A DNA stretch of 64,000 nt, from NCBI RefSeq assembly GCF_002257585.1, contig NZ_CP022743.1, positions 4,526,001-4,590,000 on the forward strand, read 5' to 3'. The position numbers and the translations under genes are program-made. Positions 16,830-26,887 of this stretch are shown here, one piece after another (positions within the stretch are counted from its first letter, which is position 1; every line of letters begins with the position of its first letter). The notes below the pieces were generated by a model. The model had not been told where the DNA came from and ran no database searches. It saw only the letters and a list, made by a program, of their open reading frames with translations. The DNA is from Mucilaginibacter xinganensis. GTDB taxonomy: Bacteria > Bacteroidota > Bacteroidia > Sphingobacteriales > Sphingobacteriaceae.

Positions 16830-18938
16830 TTGAATACCAAGGTATTTGAAACTCCTATTGAATATTTAAAAGGCGTGGGCCTTCATCGTGCAGAGATCTT
16901 GAAAAAAGAACTGCAGGTATTCAATTTTAGTGACCTTTTAAATTATTTCCCTTATAAGTATATTGACCGCACGCGGTTCTATAAAATCAGGGATATCCAA
17001 CCCGATCTTCCCTACGTGCAGGTGCTTGCGCGTTTAACGCACAAAGAAATAATAGGAGAGAAACGCAGCAGCCGGTTGGTCGCACAGGCACAGGATGATA
17101 CCGGCTTAATTGAGCTGGTATGGTTCCAGGGAGTTAAATGGATAGAAAAAACCCTGATTCCCGGAAAAGTGTATGTGCTTTTTGGCAAACCTACGTTCTT
17201 TAACGGAAAGGTCCAGATGGCGCACCCCGAAATGGAATTGTACAGCACTGAAGTACAGCAGCGTAAAGGAAATTTAACGCTTCAACCTGCATACAATTCA
17301 ACTGAAAAACTAAAACAATTTTCGCTGGACAGTAAAGGGATAATGAAGCTGGTTGCCGCACTATTAGAGCAGCAACTGCATGATATTCACGAAAACCTCC
17401 CGCTATATATCATCAACCAGTTTAAACTTACCGGGCGGGCAGAGGCTTATAAAAACATTCATTTTCCCGATAATTCCACAAAGCTTAACGAAGCTCAGTA
17501 CAGATTAAAGTTTGAAGAATTATTTTTTTTACAGCTCAAACTTTTAAAGAACAAGTTATTGCATACCCAAAAATTCAAAGGCAATATATTTGATACTATT
17601 GGCGAGATTTTTAATGCGTTTTATCACCATAAGCTCCCTTTCCCTTTAACAAATGCACAAAAACGCGTTTTAAAGGAGATAAGGCTGGATACACAGCGAG
17701 GTGTACAAATGAATCGCCTTTTGCAGGGCGATGTGGGCAGCGGTAAAACCGTTGTTGCTTTAATGAGTATGCTGATTGCCATTGACAATGGCTTTCAAAC
17801 CTGTATTATGGCCCCCACCGAAATTTTGGCCAACCAGCATTACCAAACTATTAAGGAACTTGTTGGCGATGATTTTATTGAAGTGGGTTTACTAACAGGA
17901 TCAACCAAACAAAAAGACAGAAATGTTTTGCATCAAAAGCTGGAGAGCGGACAGCTTAAAATATTGATAGGTACCCATGCGCTTATTGAAGATAAGGTAC
18001 AATACAAAAATCTTGGCTTTGTAGTAATTGATGAACAACACCGTTTTGGTGTAGAACAAAGGGCAAAATTGTGGCGTAAAAATACTATCCCCCCTCATAT
18101 TTTGGTTATGACTGCCACACCAATTCCGCGTACGCTGGCTATGACCTTGTATGGAGACCTTGATATTTCTGTAATCGATGAACTACCGGCCGGCAGAAAG
18201 CCGATACAAACAGTGCATTACTATGAAAATCAACGACTTGCGATGTTTGGGTTTATGAAACGCGAAATTGCAAAAGGCAGGCAGGTTTACATAGTTTACC
18301 CCCTGATACAGGAAAGTGAAAAACTTGACCTTAAAAACTTGATGGATGGTATTGAGGTAATGGCACATGAATTTCCGCTACCCCAATACCGTATCAGTAT
18401 AGTACACGGAAAATTGAAAGCTGCCGAAAAGCAATTTGAGATGAACCGCTTTATAAAGGGCGAAACGCAAATAATGGTTGCTACCACCGTAATTGAGGTT
18501 GGCGTTAATATCCCTAACGCTTCAGTAATGATCATAGAAAATGCAGAGCGCTTCGGCCTTTCACAATTACACCAGTTAAGAGGGCGTGTAGGCAGGGGTG
18601 CGGAGCAATCGTTCTGTATCTTAATGAGCAGCCATAAGTTGAGCCACGACGGAAAAATAAGGCTTAATACCATGGTTAAAACAAACAATGGTTTTGAAAT
18701 AGCTGAAACCGACCTTCAATTACGCGGCCCGGGGAATATAGAAGGTACCCAGCAAAGCGGGGTACTTGATTTAAAAGTAGCCAACCTGGTTACCGATCAG
18801 GAGTTATTGATAAAAGTGCGTAAATGCGTTGAAAGTATTTTTGAGAAAGATCCGCAACTGGCATCACCAGAAAACCTGATTCTCCATAGCTCGTTTAAGA
18901 CAAAGCAGGACGGGCTAACCTGGGATAAAATCTCATAA
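16830..18938 (+). CDS. recG: ATP-dependent DNA helicase RecG
   Basis: RecG (702 residues) remodels stalled replication forks and branched recombination intermediates. The N-terminal wedge/OB domain begins ETPIEYLKGVGLHRAEILKK. The superfamily 2 helicase core has Walker A LLQGDVGSGKTVVAL near residue 299, MAPTEILANQHYQ, the DExx box VVIDEQHRFGVEQRAKL near 400, MTATPIPRTLAMT, VATTVIEVGVNIPNAS and QLRGRVGRGAEQSFC. TTG at 16830 is the start: a TAA stop lies directly upstream in frame and there is no ATG before the conserved N-terminus. The length is normal. It shares a bidirectional terminator with the small peptide gene at 19080. Confidence 0.95.
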   Translation: MNTKVFETPIEYLKGVGLHRAEILKKELQVFNFSDLLNYFPYKYIDRTRFYKIRDIQPDLPYVQVLARLTHKEIIGEKRSSRLVAQAQDDTGLIELVWFQGVKWIEKTLIPGKVYVLFGKPTFFNGKVQMAHPEMELYSTEVQQRKGNLTLQPAYNSTEKLKQFSLDSKGIMKLVAALLEQQLHDIHENLPLYIINQFKLTGRAEAYKNIHFPDNSTKLNEAQYRLKFEELFFLQLKLLKNKLLHTQKFKGNIFDTIGEIFNAFYHHKLPFPLTNAQKRVLKEIRLDTQRGVQMNRLLQGDVGSGKTVVALMSMLIAIDNGFQTCIMAPTEILANQHYQTIKELVGDDFIEVGLLTGSTKQKDRNVLHQKLESGQLKILIGTHALIEDKVQYKNLGFVVIDEQHRFGVEQRAKLWRKNTIPPHILVMTATPIPRTLAMTLYGDLDISVIDELPAGRKPIQTVHYYENQRLAMFGFMKREIAKGRQVYIVYPLIQESEKLDLKNLMDGIEVMAHEFPLPQYRISIVHGKLKAAEKQFEMNRFIKGETQIMVATTVIEVGVNIPNASVMIIENAERFGLSQLHQLRGRVGRGAEQSFCILMSSHKLSHDGKIRLNTMVKTNNGFEIAETDLQLRGPGNIEGTQQSGVLDLKVANLVTDQELLIKVRKCVESIFEKDPQLASPENLILHSSFKTKQDGLTWDKIS

Positions 18939-19000
18939 GGAGTACGCGCTCACAATTTTTAACAAGGGCAAGAGGTTAAACAAAAACAAAGTGTTATAAT

Positions 19001-19038
19001 ATTGAAAAACCCTCGCTGCAACAGGAGGGTTTTTCAAT
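19001..19038. terminator. Bidirectional terminator between recG and the GG-leader peptide gene
   Basis: A perfect 14-bp stem, ATTGAAAAACCCTC, is separated by a 10-base loop from its complement. T runs on both strands suit the convergent genes on either side. Confidence 0.85.
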
Positions 19039-19079
19039 TCAAAATTCGCAATCAGCCCGTTTGGTTGTTGCGTAAAAAA

Positions 19080-19265
19080 CTAAGAGCATCCAAGGAAAGA
19101 CCCATGTCCGGCAGCGCTACAATAGGCTGGGGCACAACCAATTTGGTAAATTCCGCCTGTACAGCTGGTATATCCGCTTAAACCGCCTACAATTTGCTTT
19201 AATTCATTTTTGGTTAGTTCCTTTTTCAGGCTGAGTTTGCCTAATGATTTTTCTTCCTTTTTCAT
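19080..19265 (-). CDS. Double-glycine leader peptide, RiPP/bacteriocin-like precursor
   Basis: The 61-residue product has a leader rich in Lys and Leu (KLSLKKELTKNELKQIVGG) ending in Gly-Gly near residue 28, and a short Gly/Cys/Tyr-rich core with four cysteines. This matches the general form of Bacteroidota bacteriocin-like or rSAM/lanthipeptide-type precursors, in which a transporter peptidase cuts after GG. No modifying enzyme, C39 ABC transporter or immunity gene is adjacent; the neighbours are recG and an M28 peptidase. It has its own upstream AT-rich region and terminator. The leader type differs from the 37.9-39.1 kb family, so it is a separate member. Function is inferred only from the architecture. 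Confidence 0.7.
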   Translation of the reverse strand: MKKEEKSLGKLSLKKELTKNELKQIVGGLSGYTSCTGGIYQIGCAPAYCSAAGHGSFLGCS

Positions 19266-19498
19266 AATTTTATTGGTTTAGTTTATAGTTAAATTTAGGT
19301 ATATATTTATTAATTGCAAATATTATTTAATAAATAAATCCTTTTGTATCAAGCCATTGAAAAAAGTCTTTCATTTTAGTTATTAACTGTATCGATAATA
19401 CAACAACCCCCAACAGTAGAGAATGTATTTTTAAGTACTTAAAATCCATTCCGACTATACCCTCATATTTTTTATCTTTACTGCATAACTGATCAACA

Positions 19499-20881
19499 AT
19501 GAAAATAAAATTTACCCTTCTTACTGCTCTTATTTTTACCGGCAGTGTATTAAAAGCCCAGGATTCCCTCATGATCCGAAAAATCTATGATGAGGAGTTG
19601 GTTAACGGACAATCCTACAGCAACCTGCATTACCTATGCAAAAACATCGGACAGCGCCTGAGCGGCTCGGCAAATGCGCAAAAAGCAGTTGAGTGGGGTA
19701 AAAAGTTAATGGAAAGCTACGGCTTCGACCGGGTTTTTTTACAGCCCGTAATGGTTCCGCACTGGGTGCGTGGCGCTAAAGAAGAAGGAATAATTATTAA
19801 AGGCGACAAAAAGATCAGCGTACATATTGCTGCCCTCGGTATGTCAGTAGCTACACCCAAAAATGGCATAACAGCGCCTGTAATTGAGGTCCACAGCTTA
19901 AAAGAACTGGAAACCCTTGGGAAAGATGCAATAAAAGGAAAGATCGTATTCTTTAACCGCCCTTTTGATCCCAAATTTATTGAAACACTTTGGGCCTATG
20001 GAACAGCAGGCGATCAACGTAATGCAGGGCCGGCGGCGGCAGCAAAATACGGAGCGGTGGGTGTAATTGTGCGCTCATTAACGGAAAGCCTCGATAACTT
20101 TCCCCATACGGGTGCAACAGCTGTTGTAAAAGATGGCGCCAATATCCCGGCGGCCGCTATTTCTACCGTTGATGCTAACAAATTAAGTACCATGCTGAAG
20201 ATGCGTTCGCTGCCTGCGGTTAAATTCTATTTTAAGCAAAACTGCCAAACGTTGCCTGATGCACCTTCCTTTAATGTGGTAGGTGAAATGAAGGGGTCTG
20301 AAAACCCTAATAAGTTTATTACTGTTGGTGGCCACCTTGACTCATGGGACCTGGCAGAAGGAGCACATGACGATGGTACCGGAATTGTGCAGTCTGTTGA
20401 AGCATTGCGCCTGCTTAAAGTTTTGGGATATAAACCCAAAAACTCCATCCGGGCGGTGTTTTTTATAAATGAAGAGAACGGTGACAGGGGCGGCATTAAA
20501 TATGCTGAACTTGCCACAGAGAATAAAGAAGAACACATTGCGGCGATAGAATCAGACCTTGGTGGTTTTACACCCAGGGGATTTACTTTCCAGGGCGTAT
20601 CTGCCGGCCGGCTTCAGAACATCAACGCCAAATGGGGTAAATTACTGGCGCCTTACGGCTCGGGTACACTTGCGGCAGGTGGCGGCGGCAGTGATATTGG
20701 CCCATTAAATGAAAAACAAAAAGGCGTAGTACTAATTGGTTACCTGCCCGATTCACAACGCTACTTTGATGTGCATCACACCCCAAATGATGTTTTTGAA
20801 AACGTAAATAAACGTGAGCTTGAATTAGGGGCAGCGTCAATGGCTTCACTGATTTACCTTATAGATACGCAGGGTATTTAA
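19499..20881 (+). CDS. Exported M28 family zinc metallopeptidase
   Basis: The 460-residue peptidase has a signal peptide ending SVLKAQ. The PA-like insert is near residues 130-250 and the M28 core contains TVGGHLDSWDLAEGAHDDGTG near residue 278 (zinc ligands His and Asp), FINEENGDRGG near 324 (catalytic and ligand Glu), a later Asp in EAAIESDLGG-like context and a C-terminal His in FDVHHTPND. M28 enzymes of this group are aminopeptidases or carboxypeptidases; the order resembles eukaryotic plasma glutamate carboxypeptidase. It acts in the periplasm or outside the cell. It is transcribed alone and followed by a weak terminator. Confidence 0.88.
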   Translation: MKIKFTLLTALIFTGSVLKAQDSLMIRKIYDEELVNGQSYSNLHYLCKNIGQRLSGSANAQKAVEWGKKLMESYGFDRVFLQPVMVPHWVRGAKEEGIIIKGDKKISVHIAALGMSVATPKNGITAPVIEVHSLKELETLGKDAIKGKIVFFNRPFDPKFIETLWAYGTAGDQRNAGPAAAAKYGAVGVIVRSLTESLDNFPHTGATAVVKDGANIPAAAISTVDANKLSTMLKMRSLPAVKFYFKQNCQTLPDAPSFNVVGEMKGSENPNKFITVGGHLDSWDLAEGAHDDGTGIVQSVEALRLLKVLGYKPKNSIRAVFFINEENGDRGGIKYAELATENKEEHIAAIESDLGGFTPRGFTFQGVSAGRLQNINAKWGKLLAPYGSGTLAAGGGGSDIGPLNEKQKGVVLIGYLPDSQRYFDVHHTPNDVFENVNKRELELGAASMASLIYLIDTQGI

Positions 20882-20942
20882 TCAGGTCAAAAGAGTAATA
20901 ATACACCTTAGTTTGTTAACTCAAGGTAATTTTAAACGGCGT

Positions 20943-20987
20943 AGCCGCACCAGGTTTTTTAAATTTAGTGCGGCTGCTTTGTTTTTA
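20943..20987 (+). terminator. Probable terminator after the M28 peptidase gene
   Basis: AGCCGCAC (20943-20950) pairs with GTGCGGCT (20969-20976) across an 18-base AT-rich loop, followed by GCTTTGTTTTT. Confidence 0.65.
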
Positions 20988-21030
20988 GCCCGTAAATAGT
21001 AATTTTACCGCATCACAAAAAAAATCATTA

Positions 21031-22320
21031 GTGTCAGAAGAAGGCGATAGTATCCACAAACCCGATTCATTTGCAGCATTACGCTATAAAGACTTCCGCT
21101 CCTACCTTGGCATGCGTTTTTTCTTCACATTCGCGTACCAGATGCAGGCTGTAATTATTGGCTTTTACATTTATCAGCTTACAAAAAGTGCCTTTGCATT
21201 AGGTTTGGTTGGCCTTTGCGAAGCGGTGCCGGCTATTGGCATTGCTATGTATGGCGGCTACGTTGCAGATAAATCTGAAAAACGGAAAATGCTGCTTACT
21301 ATATCCTCCCTGGTATTTTTTGCTTCGATAGTAATATTTGTTGTTACCATGAAAAGCATGAGCCCCTACCTGCATAAAGGTTGGATAATCCCTATTATAT
21401 ATTTCATGATATTTTTAAATGGTTTGGCCCGTGCTTTTTATGGTCCGGCAACCTTTACCATATATGCGCAAAGTATTCCCAAAGAACTTTACCCAAACGG
21501 AAGCACTTGGAGCAGCTCCAGCTGGCAGATTGCTTCCATACTGGGGCCAGCGGCAGGCGGTTTGATTTACGGATTTTACGGTATAACGATAGCTTTCGGC
21601 GTTATAATTGCATTTCTGCTGCTTTCAATTATTCTTATTTACCTTTTGCGATCGTATCCACCGGTATTTATCCCAAAAGAAGATATCTGGACAAGCCTTA
21701 AAGAAGGCCTGAATTTTGTTTTTAACAGTAAAATGCTGATTTGGGCCATGAGCCTCGACTTGTTTTCCGTATTTTTCGGGGGTGCTGTCGCCCTACTGCC
21801 TGTTTTCGCAAATGACATTTTAAAGGTAGGTTCTCAGGGATTGGGAATAATGCGCGCTACATCATCGTTAGGTGCAGTGTTAACGATGCTGGCAATGGCA
21901 CGATTCTCTCCAATGGGAAAGCCATGGCGTAACCTGCTGATTGCGGTTACAGGGTTTGGTTTATCCATTATATGTTTCGGGCTTTCGCGCAGTTTTTATT
22001 TATCACTGATATTCCTGTTTACAGAGGGAGCTTTTGATAGTATTAGCGTTATCATCAGGGGTACCATTATGCAATTGTTAACGCCCGATCATATGCGTGG
22101 CAGAGTATCCGCAGTTAACTCAATGTTCATTGGCTCCTCTAATGAGATTGGTGCCTTTGAATCGGGCACTGCAGCAAAATTATTAGGCACCGTTACTTCC
22201 GTTATTTTTGGTGGAACGATGACGCTGGCTATTGTCTCTATTACTTTTCTCAAAACAAAAAAACTGATCCCGTTATCGTTAAGCGAGATCCAAACGCCCG
22301 AAGTACACACCACCGATTAA
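21031..22320 (+). CDS. MFS transporter (MFS_3/EntS-like)
   Basis: The 429-residue protein shows about eleven to twelve hydrophobic helices in two halves. It has the N-terminal signature FAALRYKDFRSYLGMRF common to the MFS_3 group, and the loop 2-3 region AMYGGYVADKSEKRKMLL containing the MFS motif A-like GxxADxxxxRK. Members export siderophores, macrolides or other small molecules; the substrate here is unknown. GTG at 21031 is taken as the start because no ATG lies between it and the upstream in-frame stop. It is a single gene with no siderophore genes nearby. Confidence 0.85.
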   Translation: MSEEGDSIHKPDSFAALRYKDFRSYLGMRFFFTFAYQMQAVIIGFYIYQLTKSAFALGLVGLCEAVPAIGIAMYGGYVADKSEKRKMLLTISSLVFFASIVIFVVTMKSMSPYLHKGWIIPIIYFMIFLNGLARAFYGPATFTIYAQSIPKELYPNGSTWSSSSWQIASILGPAAGGLIYGFYGITIAFGVIIAFLLLSIILIYLLRSYPPVFIPKEDIWTSLKEGLNFVFNSKMLIWAMSLDLFSVFFGGAVALLPVFANDILKVGSQGLGIMRATSSLGAVLTMLAMARFSPMGKPWRNLLIAVTGFGLSIICFGLSRSFYLSLIFLFTEGAFDSISVIIRGTIMQLLTPDHMRGRVSAVNSMFIGSSNEIGAFESGTAAKLLGTVTSVIFGGTMTLAIVSITFLKTKKLIPLSLSEIQTPEVHTTD

Positions 22321-22485
22321 ATAGCTTAAATGCATATTTATAGCGCTTTAACATTTCCGTTTTCTTTTGATTCCAAAACCTTTCTTAGAAATTAACGTTA
22401 AAGTTACAATCAGGAAATATCAGGTTAGCGCATCATACCTATAAGTGGCGTTTCTCACGACCATCTCCTTTAAGCAAAACCGTAA

Positions 22486-25400
22486 ATGTTGTATTCTTAC
22501 CTAAAGTCTTGTTTTTTACGACTGGCATTACTGTCGGGAATATTAGTAGCATTCACTGGTATATCATTTTCTCAAAATAAAATTGTAAAATTTTCTACTT
22601 TATCTATTGGAGACGGACTATCACAAAGCAATGTGAAATGCATATTAAAGGATCGTTTGGGCTTTATGTGGTTCGCCACAGACGATGGGCTAAATCGTTT
22701 CGATGGCTACAGCTTTACTATTTACCGGCATGATAAAAACACCCCCGGTTCGCTGCCTTCAAGTAATATCAGTAAAATCTTCGAGGATAAAATAGGCAAT
22801 ATATTGGTAGGGAGCAGTGAAGGGTTAAGTATTTACAACCGCAGCCTAAACACATTCACTAATTTTGTTCCCAATAAAGAGGACGACACTACCCTTTCAA
22901 ATCCCGACATAAACGCCATATACCAGGATAGTAAAGGCAACATTTGGATTGGTACATACTCGGGTCTAAATCTCTTTGACACACATACGCATAAGTTTAA
23001 AAGATTTTTTTATACCAAAAATCATAATGAGATTGACAGCCATCATATAAATGCAATAACCGGGGATGACGAGGGTAACCTGTGGCTTGCAACAAGTGGC
23101 GGATTAGTGCAATTTAACTATGGCACAGGCGTCACCAAAAAATACCTGAACGGCGGAAAAAACACATTGATTGACAATCAGTTAAATACCTTATTAAAAG
23201 ACAAAGATGGCAACTTGTTATTAGGCACAGCTGGCCACGGCATAGACCTGTTTAATCTAAAAACCAGGAATTTCACCAACTTTTCCCACCAGTCCGGCAA
23301 TACCAACTCATTGGTTAATAACAATGTATTTGCGTTAACACCCGGCTGGGACAGAAAAATTTGGGTTGGTACAGAAGATGGCCTTAATTTATTTGATGAA
23401 GCAACCGGCGCATTTACAAGGTACCTTGACGGTGAAACAACTACCTCCGCAGCAAACAACTCTATTAATTGCATCTTAAACTGCGGTGGTATTTTATGGT
23501 TGGGTACCTATGAATCAGGGGTGAGGTTTTATGATACCAATTTATCGCTTTTTAATTATTATCATAAAGAAGCCAATAACCCTAACAGCCTTAGTAATAA
23601 TATTGTAACATCATTTTCGGAAGATGAAAAAGGTTATTGGATTGGGACTGACGGCGGCGGGTTAAACTTTTTAAACACAGCAACACAAAAATTTACGCAC
23701 TACAACCCACTGCCGGGTAACAAGAACGCGGTAAGCGGCAAACATGTACTTAAGCTGTTTAAGGACAGTAAAAACAACCTGTGGATTGGCTATTATGGCG
23801 ACGGGCTTGATGTATTAAATCAGAAAACAAAAAACTTTACCCATTATACCGTTGGCAATAAAGCTAACCAGGTAAGCGGTGCCAATATTTTTGGTATAGA
23901 GGAAGATAAAAACGGCAAGATTTGGGTGGGTATGGATGGCGAAGGGCTGGAAGTTCTTGATCACTCAAAAGCTATAAAACGCTATAAATATTCAACAGCA
24001 GACACCTTGCACTGCCTGTCAAATAATGACGTGCGCACCATATACAGGGACAGAGAAAACAACATGTGGATTGGCACTTTCGGCGGGCTAAATTTATACA
24101 ACCCAACCGCCGATAACTTCACGCATTTTAATATTTATAACAGCGGCCTTAGCAATAATACAATTATTTCAATGTTCGAAGATAGCCATTCAAACTTTTG
24201 GGTGGGTACTTTGGGCAACGGATTAAATTTATACAATCGCCAAAAGAAAACATTCTCTGAGTATACGTTTCCTATGGGAACACATTATTCCATAATAAAT
24301 AGTATCACAGAGGACGATAATGGCTTTTTATGGGTAAGTACTAACGCAGGGCTCATCAGTTTTAAACCAGGCACAAACCAATTCAGGAATTATACCGTAG
24401 CGAATAACCTGCAAGGTTACGAGTTTTTTATGGGTGCCGGATTAAAAGCAGAGAATGGCGACCTACTTTTTGGCGGGCATAAAGGTTTCAATATAGTGGT
24501 ACCGTATCAGCTTTCGGGAAACATAAATGCACATCAGGTGGTATTTACCGACTTTCAGCTTTTTAATAGAAAAGTTCCTGTTGGCGAAAATTCTGTGCTG
24601 AAAAAATCTATCACCCAAACAAAAGAAATTAAGCTTAAGCATGAACAATCGGTTTTTACTATTGAGTATAGTGCCTTAAATTATACTTTGCCCGAAATGA
24701 CTTCGTATGCATATATGCTTGAGGGTTTTGAAAACACCTGGAACTACGTTGGAACACAACGAAAAGCAACATATACCAACCTTAACCCGGGCACCTACAC
24801 ATTTAAAGTAAAAGCCGCCAATAACGATGGCATTTGGAACAATACGCCGGCAACTATCAAAATCATTATTATACCTCCATTTTATATGACATGGTGGTTC
24901 AGAATTACTGTTGTTTTATTGTTATGCATGCTTATATATAGTTATTACCGTTACCGTATTTACGCAATTAAGGCACAGGGGAAGAGATTACAAAAACTTG
25001 TTAACGAACGAACGTCCGAAGTTGTTCAACAATCTGAGGAACTGCAAAACCAGTCGGAAGAACTACAGGCGCTTAATGAAGAGTTACAGGCACAGTCAGA
25101 AGAGTTACAGGCACAGTCAGGTTATTTACAGGTATTGAACGAAAAGCTGCAAGAGCAAAAAGAGCAGGAGTTGCAGGCGCGAAAAGAAGCAGAAAGGGCA
25201 AATAAAGCCAAAAGCGTTTTCCTTGCTACTATGAGCCATGAGATCAGGACGCCTATGAATGGCGTATTGGGAATGACGTCTTTGCTCTGCGAAACGCCAC
25301 TAAATGAGGAGCAGCGTGAATATACTGATGTCATCCGTATCAGCGGCGAAAACCTGCTGGGCGTAATTAATGATATTCTTGATTTTTCTAAAATAGAATC

Positions 25401-26739
25401 GGGCCAGATGGAGCTTGATCACCATGGTTTCGACCTCAGGAATTGTATCGAAGATGTGCTTGACGTATTTTCCGAAGCGGCCGCAAAAAAACAGCTAAAT
25501 CTTTTATATCAAATTTCATGCGGGGTGCCTGAGAAATTAATAGGCGATCAGCTGCGGATCAGGCAGATTCTATTGAACCTGGTAAACAATGCAATTAAAT
25601 TTACCGGTAAAGGTGAGATAGTGGTTGAGGTAAATCTACTTGAAAAAACAGGGAACAACCTAAGCATTGGTTTTATAATTAAAGATACCGGTATAGGCAT
25701 TGCCGCTGAAAAACAAAAACGCCTGTTTAAAGCGTTTTCCCAGGTTGACGCTTCAATTACACGCAGCTACGGCGGTACAGGATTGGGGCTGGTTATATGT
25801 GAACGCCTTGTTGAACTAATGGGTGGCACTATCAATATAGAAAGCGAACCAGGGAAAGGAACTGCTGTACTGTTCAATATAACGAGCATAGCAGATGAAA
25901 CTGCATCGGCAACAAACCATTATGATATAAATACCGGAAAAGATAACCGTGTGTTAGTAATTGATCAAAGTTTAAAAACACTTGAAATTTTAGGTGGTCA
26001 ACTAAAACAATGGAAATTAAGTCCGGTTTGTACTTCATCCGGCAGCCAGGCATGGAAACATTTAACTTACGGCAGCAAGTTCAATTTAGTTATAATGGGC
26101 AAAGCATCGGAGGTGGCCAATCCGGATGAGCTAGTTAAAAGCATTAGGAAGATTAACAAACATATCCCTGTCATAGCGCTTTGTTCCGTTCTTGAAAAAA
26201 ACATAATAACTGATGAATCTGTTAAAACATTACTTAAGCCTGTTAAACAACAGCAATTATATAATGTGATACAAACAGCACTGGCAATCAGCAAGCCCAT
26301 ATCATCCGAAAAAAACGGCACAACAATACTTTCTCAGCAATTCGCAGAAAAATTTCCGATGAACATTTTGATTGCTGAAGACAATATAATTAATCAAAAA
26401 CTTATCACAAAGGTTATAAACAAGCTCGGCTATACGCCACAGGTGGTTAACAACGGGACCCAGGTATTGGAAATAATGACCGGTAACTATTTTGATATGA
26501 TATTAATGGATGTGCAAATGCCCGAACTTGACGGCCTGGAAACAACCCGCATCATTCGTAAAAGCAAAGAAAAGCAACCCTGTATTATTGCTATGACAGC
26601 CAGCGCAATGGCAGAAGATAAGGCTGCATGCCTGGAAGCAGGGATGAATTATTTTATTTCAAAACCTATAAGCATCCAAGACCTGGTTGCTGCACTCGAG
26701 CGTTCCTATAACGAAACGAAAATTGATCAAATAGCTTAA
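22486..26739 (+). CDS. Hybrid two-component sensor histidine kinase (Reg_prop/Y_Y_Y type) with two receiver domains
   Basis: The 1417-residue protein has a signal peptide or N-terminal helix, then about a dozen repeats of the form [15 protein letters not shown] (Reg_prop beta-propeller, residues 35-690). A Y_Y_Y domain follows ([20 protein letters not shown]), then a membrane helix near 800-825 and a long EELQ-repeat coiled coil. HisKA comes next (phospho-His in [13 protein letters not shown] near 916), and HATPase with N, G1 and G2 boxes ([36 protein letters not shown]). The C-terminus holds a degenerate receiver (about 1150-1270) and an intact receiver with Asp in [13 protein letters not shown] near 1340. 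The periplasmic propeller suggests sensing of extracellular ligand, often glycans. Unlike classic HTCS proteins it has no AraC DNA-binding domain, so it must signal through a partner. Confidence 0.9.
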   Translation: MLYSYLKSCFLRLALLSGILVAFTGISFSQNKIVKFSTLSIGDGLSQSNVKCILKDRLGFMWFATDDGLNRFDGYSFTIYRHDKNTPGSLPSSNISKIFEDKIGNILVGSSEGLSIYNRSLNTFTNFVPNKEDDTTLSNPDINAIYQDSKGNIWIGTYSGLNLFDTHTHKFKRFFYTKNHNEIDSHHINAITGDDEGNLWLATSGGLVQFNYGTGVTKKYLNGGKNTLIDNQLNTLLKDKDGNLLLGTAGHGIDLFNLKTRNFTNFSHQSGNTNSLVNNNVFALTPGWDRKIWVGTEDGLNLFDEATGAFTRYLDGETTTSAANNSINCILNCGGILWLGTYESGVRFYDTNLSLFNYYHKEANNPNSLSNNIVTSFSEDEKGYWIGTDGGGLNFLNTATQKFTHYNPLPGNKNAVSGKHVLKLFKDSKNNLWIGYYGDGLDVLNQKTKNFTHYTVGNKANQVSGANIFGIEEDKNGKIWVGMDGEGLEVLDHSKAIKRYKYSTADTLHCLSNNDVRTIYRDRENNMWIGTFGGLNLYNPTADNFTHFNIYNSGLSNNTIISMFEDSHSNFWVGTLGNGLNLYNRQKKTFSEYTFPMGTHYSIINSITEDDNGFLWVSTNAGLISFKPGTNQFRNYTVANNLQGYEFFMGAGLKAENGDLLFGGHKGFNIVVPYQLSGNINAHQVVFTDFQLFNRKVPVGENSVLKKSITQTKEIKLKHEQSVFTIEYSALNYTLPEMTSYAYMLEGFENTWNYVGTQRKATYTNLNPGTYTFKVKAANNDGIWNNTPATIKIIIIPPFYMTWWFRITVVLLLCMLIYSYYRYRIYAIKAQGKRLQKLVNERTSEVVQQSEELQNQSEELQALNEELQAQSEELQAQSGYLQVLNEKLQEQKEQELQARKEAERANKAKSVFLATMSHEIRTPMNGVLGMTSLLCETPLNEEQREYTDVIRISGENLLGVINDILDFSKIESGQMELDHHGFDLRNCIEDVLDVFSEAAAKKQLNLLYQISCGVPEKLIGDQLRIRQILLNLVNNAIKFTGKGEIVVEVNLLEKTGNNLSIGFIIKDTGIGIAAEKQKRLFKAFSQVDASITRSYGGTGLGLVICERLVELMGGTINIESEPGKGTAVLFNITSIADETASATNHYDINTGKDNRVLVIDQSLKTLEILGGQLKQWKLSPVCTSSGSQAWKHLTYGSKFNLVIMGKASEVANPDELVKSIRKINKHIPVIALCSVLEKNIITDESVKTLLKPVKQQQLYNVIQTALAISKPISSEKNGTTILSQQFAEKFPMNILIAEDNIINQKLITKVINKLGYTPQVVNNGTQVLEIMTGNYFDMILMDVQMPELDGLETTRIIRKSKEKQPCIIAMTASAMAEDKAACLEAGMNYFISKPISIQDLVAALERSYNETKIDQIA

Positions 26740-26887
26740 TCATTGTCAATCAAAACTTTGTCGCACAAAACTCCTGTCCGATAAATTACCCAAAAGTTAA
26801 TTATTGAGCAATATGGAAACGTAACATTTTTTTAGCTGCTCCGTATAAAAAATCAAGATATCTTACCTGAATCTGAACAATTAACTC

